This document shows, in pieces, positions 16,172-24,212 of a stretch of DNA of 24,212 nt. Every line of letters starts with the position of its first letter. Within the stretch, counting starts at the first letter, position 1. The DNA lies in the NCBI GenBank assembly GCA_003427395.1, contig BFEA01000286.1, positions 7,782 through 31,993 on the forward strand, written 5' to 3'. The translations under genes and the position numbers were made by a program. The DNA comes from Chara braunii (lineage: Eukaryota > Streptophyta > Charophyceae > Charales > Characeae). The notes under the pieces were generated by a model that was not told the origin of the DNA, searched no databases, and was given only the letters and a program-made list of their open reading frames with translations.

Positions 16172-16380
16172 TTAAACCACCAGTACTTGGCCCAGCTATC
16201 GGTCGCGGCGCTTCCCCGTTAACGCGCCGCGCCTGTCGGGCTTCGGGGTACCGGACCACAATGACTGGAAGCGCCAGCCAAAAAAGAGTTGAAACGGCGA
16301 CCCGGCAGTTCAGCGAAAATTGGCGCGCAGGGGGTTGGCCGGCTCGGCATCGATAACTGGGCCAAGTACTGGTGGTTTAA
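16172..16380. mobile_element. Small inverted-repeat element, copy F (type 1, best-preserved ends)
   Basis: The arms begin TTAAACCACCAGTACTTGG and are inverted repeats of about 30 bases with a single mismatch (16172-16201 and 16351-16380). The interior shares GGACCACAATGACTGGAAG, AAAAAGAGTTGAAACGG-type sequence and AATTGGCGCGCAG with copies A and C. Both ends are TTAA, a possible target-site duplication. Confidence 0.82.
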
Positions 16381-16755
16381 AGTGCAAATCCACCATATAC
16401 ACACGCGGAAGAAAATAAACCAAAGAATACAGGAAATTTGTGCAAGCTGGCATGGAGGGGGAAAAGGGGGGGGAAGATAGGGATGGTGGAAAGGAAAACA
16501 GGGAACAGGGGTCAAGAGGGGACCCAATAAGGGGATAATCGAGCACTATCGGCTAATCTTCCACGAGCGGACCAGTTGGACGCCGCAGTTCCAATGAGAC
16601 AGAGTGAAGACTTCCCGGACCCCTTCCCTCCACCTTCAACAGCCTGCCTGGTAGATTTGGGGTGGTACGGGATGTAGGGAGGAAGGCGGAGGAGAGCAGG
16701 GGGCAGAGAAAGGGTTGGAAGCAGGACAAGCAACTGGCATGGAACACAGGAGGAA
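16381..16755. other. Spacer, no gene seen
   Basis: The stretch is G-rich on plus near 16456-16480, with open frames on minus that lack any recognisable domain. Confidence 0.4.
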
Positions 16756-16864
16756 TACCGTCTTCACCCGAATAGAACGCCCGTTCATTATAGCTGTATT
16801 TGGCACAACTGTCGGTCCAGATGCAGCGATAATGACTGGGCGTTCTATTTGGGTGAAGATGGTA
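16756..16864. mobile_element. Foldback element with GTCTTCACCCG arm, copy 2
   Basis: Arms of about 40 bases (16756-16796 and 16824-16864) are inverted repeats with about five mismatches, beginning TACCGTCTTCACCCGAATAG. The loop is short (about 27 bases), so the element is almost entirely stem. It is homologous to 15546-15645. Confidence 0.75.
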
Positions 16865-16879
16865 GGGTTTAGGGTTTAA
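16864..16879. repeat. Short interstitial plant-type telomere motif
   Basis: AGGGTTTAGGGTTTA is just over two TTTAGGG units, directly at the edge of the foldback element. This is a telo-box-sized match and could be chance. Confidence 0.4.
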
Positions 16880-18359
16880 TGAGAAACACAGCCTGCTCAG
16901 GAAACAGGTAGATAACAGACAGGGAGCAAGAGATGATTTTGGTTTTGATTTAGTCTCGGGTTTGTAAAAGGGACGGACCGGGCAAGAGACGGCTAGCGAA
17001 GAGGGATGGATTAGGCGCCCCCCGCCGGGGGGGGCTGAAGAGGCGGTCTCTGGCTTCCCGGAAGGTTCCACATGTATACAGATCATAATCAATTTTGTAA
17101 AAATGGGACGCTGGACCCGGTTTCCAGCAGGTGCAGCTCCCCACCAATAGATGGAGCAGCCGGGGGACCTACCGTAGTAGGGGGGGCTGCTCACATTACC
17201 CCTCCTAATAGGAACCTGGGCTCTTTATTGAAAAAAAAAAAAAAAAGGCCAGTACACCAGGTAGAATTGTGAGGACCCCGGCCTTTTCCCATCTTTTGCA
17301 ATATACAATTCATCCTTTCAAAAAAACAAAAAAACAAGAGAACATGGAATTGGCGAAAAGAAATAGACCTTAGTGAAACTCTCTGTATACTACGGGACAT
17401 TGGACAGTGGGACATCATGATGTAGTGAAATGAACATGGACAAGGCATGGCCCGGTGCATTGACGTCCAAAAAGAAGCAGTGAGTTAGAGGCTACAGGTC
17501 CAAACACACAATCATCGCTCTCTCAGAGTGTGTCTGTCCACGAGCATGTAATGATGATGGCTCAATCAAAAGCAAATAGAAAGGTACAGGTGTTAAATCC
17601 GGCATTGACATGTCTGCCTTACCTCGAGTAGGGCCGTCATTAGACACTCCTCAGGAATGCGATTCCAAGGATTCCGTCGTCGTTACACCTGTCCATTGAA
17701 AATCGGGAAAAAAAAGTGAAAACACTCCACGGACAAGTGGGCTCCACGGATTTCTCAGCCATTTCGTCCTCGGCTCCAGGGGACCTCGCGAGGTCACTTG
17801 GAGCCTGAGGATCCGTGATTGACGGAGCATGGAGCCTTGAAGGGAAATTTGATGCCAGAGGTGGGCCAGTCGTGGTCCAGTGGAGGCAGGATGGACATCA
17901 TGGCCCGGTAGCGCTCTGGACGTCCTGCAACGGCGTCCGGAGTTCACCGTTGACGGCGATTCGCGGTGTGGTGCGCCCGTACCTCCAGGCAGCTACTCGG
18001 GAATTGCCGTTGCCCCATGGGCATCTTCAGGCGCCTCCTCGGGGGTTCGTGGCGTTCTAGCGGGCTTCCCAACGGTCCGAAATTTGGAATTTCTAGCCGT
18101 GCTGCCAGCCCCTCCATAGATGATAGTGCTCTCCTTGGCGTGTTCCCGACGACTGTGTGTCATCACCATCTGCAGATGCGACAAGCCACGCCTGCGCTGT
18201 CTTCCTCTTGGTGTTGTTCACGGTTGACCTGCACTGCAGGCTACTGTTACTGCTTCTAATCATTGTGCTGTTCCTGGTGGTTGTCGTGTTCTACTTGTCT
18301 TTCCTGGGCGACTTCCAGGGAGGAAACAGAGTAGGCGGTCGTCGAAGAAGGCGAGGAAA
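16880..18359. other. Intergenic, no recognisable gene
   Basis: Several open frames occur on both strands (for example 17651-17947 minus, 17815-18060 plus), without domains. Sub-features are the dispersed repeat at 17124-17163 and a 16-A run at 17231-17246. The last part may include the 5' region of the Myb/SANT-like gene, but I see no promoter that I can defend. Confidence 0.4.
17124..17163. repeat. Dispersed 40-bp repeat, copy 3
   Basis: CCAGCAGGTGCAGCTCCCC followed by ACCAATAGATGGAGCAGC matches 2142-2182 in the same orientation. The minus strand would encode SIYWWGAAPAGNR. Confidence 0.7.
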
Positions 18360-20041
18360 ATGGAGAACCATCAAATGAACAGCACGCTGCCAGCAGGGCC
18401 GGGGGAATCTTCACGACAGCGATTCGCTCCCATGCGTGATTGCAGGCAACCGTACAACCCCGCAATGTACAGCCACCTGCCATTGCAGGATATTCAATTG
18501 CCTCTAAGCGATGACTACGGCGAGGAGCATCGATCCTCTCAACAGTTTCGCTGGATCGACACGGGATCGGATGGGGAGCCAATTCTTCAAATGACAGCCA
18601 ACACCCGGGATGTTCACAGAGCTGCTGGAGGGGGGGTGGGGGTGGCGAAGATGCCGGACCTGTCGATCTGAGCTTCGGCCTGGGTAGTGGGAGCGGCCCG
18701 GCGGTGACACAAACCGTGATTGTCAATCCAGCAGCAAGCAATCTCTTGGAGCGGTTCTCGGTGAGGGCGGGGCTGGGAGACGAGATCCATGCAGGGAGCT
18801 CGTGTGGAGCGGCGACTGCATGTGGATTTGTATCATCAATGCGCGGGGGAGGGAGCACAACAATTGTAGCCGCTTCAAGGATGAAGACACCGGTGTTGTT
18901 GGCTTGTCGTTCGACGATGCTAAATGATGCAATCCCCGAACAGCAAGACGATGAAGATTACACTGCCATGAATTTCATCGGGAGCCAGGCGTGCATCGAC
19001 CATCAGCAGCGAATGCGCCAAGCCAATGCTTCCACGGTTCCACCATAACCAAGGGGTTTGCAAACACGCACGTGGGAGGAGACGATGACTGCGCCGACTG
19101 CGAGTCGGTTGGGAATAAAGACTTTCAATCGGTGGACGCCGACGACGGTGAAGACGACGAGGAGGAAATGGAGGTTCGTCCAATGGGAAAGAGGACAAAT
19201 GGCACCAGCGGCTGGAAGAAGAAGGGGGAACCGCGCACAACACGACAAGGCAAGAAGGCGTCAGAGGAAACGAGCATTGGTGAGGTGGCAAAAAGCAGGG
19301 ATTTGTGGATCGTGGCGCACATGATTGCTCTCGTCCGCGCGAAAATAGACCAGGATGCGCATTTTGTGGGCATGGGCCACAACTATGGACAGATGAGGAC
19401 GAGGACGAATTGGAAGGCAGTAGACCGTGAGAAGAAATGGACAACCTATACCAGGAGTTCAAGATGGTCACCGTCTTCAAATTCAGGGGGGAATTGGGGA
19501 AGGAGGACTTCTTCAAGTTTATGCCTCAGGAGAGAAAGGAGAAAGGCTTTGAGTTCAGAATGGACCGGTGGGTGTACAAGGAGATGAAGGCCATGACGAA
19601 GGGGCATCACACCATCCACCCCACCAATGTTGAAGACACGACTGTGTCGGGAGGTGTTCATGTGCTAGTGGAGGGCGGACATCGGACCGATTCCATCACC
19701 AACGAGGGTGGTGGCAAAGGACCAGATGGCGAGCAGGGCTCTAAGAGGGATTCCACCTTCAACACCGGGAGTGGGGGCGAAGCCGGGAAACGAAAAAACA
19801 TGAGACAACAAATGTTTGAAGCCATTGTTGATGTAATGGACAAATATGGCCAGCTCATGGCGTCCACAATGACAGCGCAAGCAAGACTCTGAGGCAATGC
19901 TCTTTGTTGATGAGTTAGTGTGACATTCTGGAGAGGGAGGTGGATGTCCAGAAGGAGCATTATGTGAAGTCCGATCAAGCAAACATTATAATGTGCAACG
20001 CCCTCCTGGAGATTGCAAAAGCCATACGTGAAAGATCTTGA
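18360..20041 (+). pseudogene. Myb/SANT-like DNA-binding protein with C-terminal coiled coil, decayed
   Basis: Four long plus-strand frames line up as one protein. 18360-18671 (starts MENHQM, contains MYSHLPLQDIQLPLSDDYG) leads to 18704-19048 (TQTVIVNPAASNL, then DDEDYTAMNFIG). Then 18991-19440 carries an acidic stretch, a Lys/Arg-rich segment and LWIVAHMIALVRAKIDQDAH, the trihelix/SANT-like part. Next, 19437-19892 has MDNLYQEFKMV, DFFKFMPQERKEKGFEFRMD and a KRKNMRQQMFEAIVDVMDKY helix. Finally 19919-20041 reads CDILEREVDVQKEHY through IAKAIRERS and a stop. At 19433-19440 a missing G turns the expected Lys-Lys-Trp-Asp-Asn into a frameshift, and about 25 residues of the helical region seem to be missing just before it. 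I recall a similar repeated family in Chara gene models, unverified. The role is presumably DNA binding; a link to a transposon is possible but not shown. Confidence 0.7.
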
Positions 20042-21020
20042 TGGCTTGCATTGCCCTTGTGAAGAACGCTATTACCCCATGATGTCTGTGGAGACGAAAG
20101 TGAAGATGGCCAAAGTGCATCCTATGATTTTTGTATCCCTTTATTTACGTAGCGCCCCGTCGTGGAAGCGGAATGGCGAGCATAGCAAGCCCACATGAGG
20201 TGTCGCCGCCATCATTCAACTTGTGATTCGTGCACGAAGATTCGTTGATGGTTTTATATGTTTGGAATTGTATAGTACTACATCCGCGCAACGAATGTAT
20301 CTTTGCCGTATAGCGAGTTGCAGTGCGGAACCGTCGCCCGTTGCTTGGAACAATAGACGCCATTTGTATTCTTTCTATTGCAGTTTTGCAAGATTCACCT
20401 GACGAGGTGTCCTTTTTGTGTTGGTTGTTTTGTGCTCCTCCCGCTCTCTCTTCTCTGGTATCGTCCATCCTTTTCGTGCTAAGACGGGTTGGTGTATGGC
20501 ATAAGTTGAAAAGACAGTCCTTTGTTTTTATTTCCGGAGGAAGGCTCTTGTTCGTCTACGGAATCTGACTGACCCTTTTCGCTGCCTGTAAGGGTTGGTT
20601 TCCCTCCCCAACAACTATAGGGCCTCCGTGTTGCAACCTAAGTTGCTTACATCCCGTGGTTACATATATCTGTTTTTTACCTGTAGCGGAACACCGGTTG
20701 CCGCATAGCCCTAGTGGATTTATCCACCACATCATCCTACGAGGTAGGCACCCCCGAATTTCATTTTGTTTTGTTTTTTTACGTTATGTTTTTTCCTTCT
20801 TATCTTTCTTGATGCTATCGTGACCGAAAAGTACTAATTTAAAAAAGGAGTGCATGTCATTCAGTTTCGGTTTGGATTTCAATGTTTCGTTTGTGTGACA
20901 GGGCGCACCACGATGACTTCCATTTTCTAAGCAGTCGTACACTTGCGGGACGATAAGAACCGAGAACGAGAAAAGAAAAAAAAAAGGTGCACCAGGCGTT
21001 GCTCGTTTTAAAAAACATAT
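20042..21020. other. Intergenic or 3' untranslated DNA
   Basis: No domain-bearing frame is seen. T-rich sequence near 20770-20800 and a weakly open stretch at 20323-20568 are unassigned. The beginning is presumably the 3' untranslated region of the Myb/SANT-like copy. Confidence 0.45.
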
Positions 21021-21112
21021 AAACACACACACATACAAACGCGCTCACGCACGCACACAGGCACACACTCACACACACACACGCGCACACACACACACAC
21101 ACACACACACGC
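21021..21112. repeat. CA-rich microsatellite
   Basis: Imperfect CACACA repeats with GCGC and CTCA interruptions become uninterrupted (CA)n near 21086-21110. Confidence 0.95.
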
Positions 21113-21178
21113 ATAGAGTTTACCCCTCCGGCTCGTGCCCTACTCTAGCGATGACCATTCCACATGCCATTTTTCCAG

Positions 21179-21681
21179 TCATCACCGACGGAATGATGGC
21201 GCTCTCGTTGCTTGTCTTCAAGGGGAAGGTAACGAGGCTTACTTTTGTGGGATGGGAGCATTTGTACAAGGTCGATATTCATCCACCCAATCTCCCAGAG
21301 TTTGTTATGGCTGGTGAAGTGACTGAACGTGAGATCAAGCACATTGATGTTGCACGTGATGGTGTGAAAGAGACCCATTTGACGATGTTTGTCGGGATGG
21401 CGGACAAGTTCATGCGTGATGTTGTTATCGTTATGGAGAAAATTGCGAGCACTCTCCTCAATGAGGGGTCATTGGAGGTCGACCCTATGTGGGATTTGAT
21501 CGACCTCTGCGCGTCGATCTTCGCTTTCGAGTTCGAGGGCGAGGAATTGGTCCACAAGGATGTGTGCTACAAGACAATCACTATACCGCCGCTGCATGAG
21601 AGATCATACATGACCGATCCTGTGAAGGTGGGTGATCGTGGAAGCACGTTCGTATACACAAGGGAGAGTCCTTCGTCGTGA
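21179..21681 (+). pseudogene. Unrecognised protein family, 3' portion only
   Basis: The frame is open from 21151 to the TGA at 21679-21681. It has good protein-like composition: VITDGMMALSLLVFKGKVTR, then TEREIKHIDVARDGVKETHL, FMRDVVIVMEKIASTLL, DLIDLCASIFAFEFEGEEL, and an end of PVKVGDRGSTFVYTRESPSS. TTTTTCCAG at 21170-21178 could be a splice acceptor, making this a last exon. If there is no intron, the ATG at 21151 gives a 176-residue frame. No enzyme or known domain is recognised. I believe it is the C-terminal half of the same family as 22424-24212, based on memory of similar Chara proteins, so its own 5' part would be missing. The frame itself shows no lesion. Confidence 0.6.
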
Positions 21682-22423
21682 CTAGAGAGGGGTCGTCTCG
21701 TTGTTGCTTTCTCGCCATTGTTATTCACTGCATGGAGTGTGGTGGTAAGAGAAAGGCACGCTGGTGGGTGATGTGAGGAAACAGTGGGGGGGGGTCGGGG
21801 GGGTTCGGGGGTGTGGAAGTGGGTTGGGTAATTTTTATGTTCGATGAGGTCTTCAACGGTGCGTTATGCATCCCGTGTCATAATGGACGCCTTGGACCTT
21901 CCTAAGGTCACTCCTTGCGCATTGAAACGACGGGCGGATGGCGGGGTGGACAATGCATCCTAGTATGATCCTACAAAAGGGATTCGTCAGTTATCGTGAA
22001 AACACATGTCAGTTAGTGCACATGTAGAAAATGCTCCCGCGAGAAAAAAAAGCAGTTTGCGTTGAGGAAGATGGTCTGATGAAGTATATAGCTGGTCACG
22101 CCATGCACTTTCGTCGCTCTATTTTCAGTGTGTGATGGTAAGGGGACACCTCACGGACATAACTTTTGCGCTCTCCTTGCACACTGCACGCGGGTTCTAC
22201 TACTGCCATTCTTCTTACAGGTGTGTGGCGGCAAAGTGCCACGAGGTGTTCTTCATTGACGCGTGTCGTTGGTGTTGTTTCTGTCGACCATCAACTCTAT
22301 CTTCAGCTCGTCCTCAGGATCGCCAGGCGTTGCACTGTGGAGCGCAAGATTACACGTCCGTTGTGCGGTGAATAGACCCCCGAGGAGGGACTGGGAAAGC
22401 CAAGACAGGCAACGGTTTGAGCG
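21682..22423. other. Intergenic, G-run, no gene
   Basis: A G-rich run occupies 21784-21830. Two overlapping short plus frames at 22132-22375 have no recognisable content. The last 200 bases may be the promoter of the next copy, but no TATA box is convincing. Confidence 0.4.
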
Positions 22424-24212
22424 ATGGAGTCGAGCGGCGGAGACGTAGAGGGCACATCCCGAAGTGTAAAAGACCGAGCGTGGACGACGTCAGAGGTGAG
22501 ATAAACGAGGAGGCCGTAGACGACGTTACCATCGTTGCCGCATACGGGGCAGGCGGGAGTGCACCTATCAACTTCGGACGAGATGGGATGTCCACGGAGC
22601 AGTTGGCGGCGATTACCCTCCATGTTGGCGCGGCCGCATGCAGCGGATCACTGTCGACTTCAAGATTGTTGTGGATAGTCATCGTTTGACGGAGGCGGCT
22701 CAAGCGGGCAGAGGCATAGCACACAAACAACACAGGCGGTGGTGAATGTACCCCGAGGAACATTCATCCCGATTGGAGGCGGTGGTCGAACAAAGCTCCA
22801 CTTGGGCCGCTGCAACCTCCTCAGACGGATCCTCCTCGGGCGACGATGGGGTCGACGAGAAATCCACCCCCGACAGGTGGTGGAGAAGGACTGTGCAAGG
22901 TGCACAGGGACAGGGCCATGTCAGTGTCAGCGGTGCTGCGCAACGAGGAGACAAGGGCAAGCATGATGAGGGGTATGGACAAGACAAAAGGAAAAACAGA
23001 AGGCATAACGGGGACGAAGAGGATAATGAGCTGCTAGCAGCAGGAGAAACAGGACGTGGCCCGAGGAAGAGTTGGAGGAAAAGCCGAAACTGTGGTTAGA
23101 CTGCGAGGCATTCTGGGGTCACGGACCTGGGAAACCTTTGTGGGACGCCATCACTGATTGCGCCGATTTTTTTGTTGCCATCGCCAACGAAGATTCGGGA
23201 GCTGAGCCGCCATCTATGCTGATCATGCCAACCGTTGATGTCCCGTGTTTCAAGATCGAGGACCCCGCGCAGCATGGCCCTGCCTTTGGGAGAGCGAGGG
23301 GCATGGATAGAGTGGTGTTGTGAATCATCCATGGGTGGATCTTCAACTCCTCATGCAAGGCTAATTGATTCGCCTATGCAGACTCTTAACATCACGATGG
23401 ATTGCGCCACAAATGTCGTGCGAGTGGTTTGCCAGTTGATGGAGTGATTGTAAGTGGGGTCGCCGACTTTGATCTACCACACTCTCCAGATGAAGATGGA
23501 AGCCCTGTTATGGTTTGCGGGGGTACGTATCATCGACAAACCCGAAGACGACAACATGGTGGCGCATCAAAAGTCTACTGTAGTCCCCGTTGCGAAGTGC
23601 TAGACGGACGCGCTGAGGTGCAGACAGTACTCGGACGGCGGTTGTGTGAAACTACACAGACTGGCAAACTGTTTTCGCCTCCTTTTGAGCGCCTGCATGT
23701 GGATAATGTGCATAGGTGACGATGACGTTTGATCCCACGACGAGGCGTCCTTCTATGTCATTGTGATTGCAAAGCCCACCTTCACTTTAGGGGGATTGTA
23801 TCACTTCAACTGGCCCAGACACATTGTCGACTGGTTTAATCTCGTGTCGGATTGCCTAGGGAAACCATGTCTATCGCTCGGTGCGTTCCCCAGTTACATC
23901 CTTGACTGGGTGGATTGCAGAGTGTTGTTCAACCACAACGCCGCTCTCGCCAATGCGGACGCAGCCACAAAAGAAGAGTGGATGGGCATAGGTCCTTGTG
24001 TCAACGGGGTGCGCGATGATGCTAGTCGACCAAGCAGCGCAACGTAGACGTCCATACAACAGTCCATGATGAAACAGCGTTTGCTTGCGCTGCTCTGAGG
24101 CACTCTCGTCCATGTGGATGTGAGGACATGGAAAGGCGGCTCCATGGCGTATGTGCTCGCGCTTCAACTGTTTGTGCGGGTTCGGGGTTGTATAGGAGAG
24201 GGGGGGGGGAGG
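22424..24212 (+). pseudogene. Unrecognised protein family, 5' portion, decayed, runs off the window
   Basis: The copy probably starts at ATG 22424 (MESSGGDVEGTSRSVK). The frame shifts by one within an A-run near 22472, then gives RPSVDDVRGEINEEAVDDVT. Further frames give EQSSTWAAATSSDGSSSGDD (from 22785) and, after another shift before 23072, KLWLDCEAFWGHGPGKPLWD, ITDCADFFVAIANEDSG and FGRARGMDRVVL. That frame ends at TGA 23321-23323, after which the same frame reads IIHGWIFNSS, suggesting a CGA-to-TGA change. Later come LNITMDCATNVVRVV (before 23447) and, at 23763-24047, GLYHFNWPRHIVDWFNLVSD and DWVDCRVLFNHNAALANADA. Near the edge a VDVRTWKGGSMAYVLALQLF frame continues out of view. No known domain is recognised. 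The segments are acidic and low-complexity first, then globular. Confidence 0.55.

Noticed and set aside
16553-17194. 213-codon minus-strand frame
   Set aside because: Its content is Pro/Ser-rich and it runs through the foldback element and the dispersed repeat, so it is most likely a chance frame.

Overview
The window looks like repeat-rich nuclear DNA of a streptophyte green alga, most likely a charophyte close to Chara braunii. Three things suggest this. First, the DNA is gene-poor, with dinucleotide and trinucleotide microsatellites, homopolymer tracts, small inverted-repeat elements and decayed snRNA-like copies. Second, it carries a Penelope-like retroelement with the endonuclease upstream of the reverse transcriptase, an order reported from green algae, spike mosses and slime molds (Chlamys clade). 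Third, two protein families at the right end resemble families I associate from memory with Chara gene models; I could not check this. Nothing here looks bacterial: no operons, Shine-Dalgarno-led genes or CRISPR arrays.

Layout. From 1 to 4387 there is no convincing gene, only short tandem duplications, a U2-like and an A-tailed U6-like sequence (both minus strand), a long CT microsatellite with one N, and degenerate GGGTA-type DNA. From 4388 to 4513 is a decameric array of TTAGGG-containing units. From 4514 to 9991 lies a complete but mutated Penelope-like element read on the minus strand. In order it has an upstream pseudo-LTR with a TATA box and a hammerhead-like motif; a zinc-knuckle plus coiled-coil ORF1; a GIY-YIG endonuclease; a CxC linker; a reverse transcriptase; and a downstream pseudo-LTR. 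The RT half has several frameshifts and one in-frame UGA, so this copy is probably dead. Both flanks are G-rich telomere-like repeat DNA.

From 9992 to about 17250 is a graveyard of non-autonomous elements: six copies of small elements ending in TTAAACC-type inverted repeats (10.3-11.4 kb and 15.2-16.4 kb), two foldback elements with GTCTTCACCCG arms, one 165-bp hairpin element, a second U2-like fragment, mirrored TCC/GGA arrays, and a 40-bp sequence also found near 2.1 kb.

From 18360 to the right edge, on the plus strand, are three decayed protein-coding copies: a Myb/SANT-like DNA-binding protein with a C-terminal coiled coil (18360-20041), the 3' part of an unrecognised family (21179-21681), and what I infer is the 5' part of another copy of that family (22424 to the edge). 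Each long copy is broken by single-base indels or CGA-to-TGA changes. The Myb/SANT and unknown-family genes may belong to one mobile or amplified unit, but no transposase is visible in the window.
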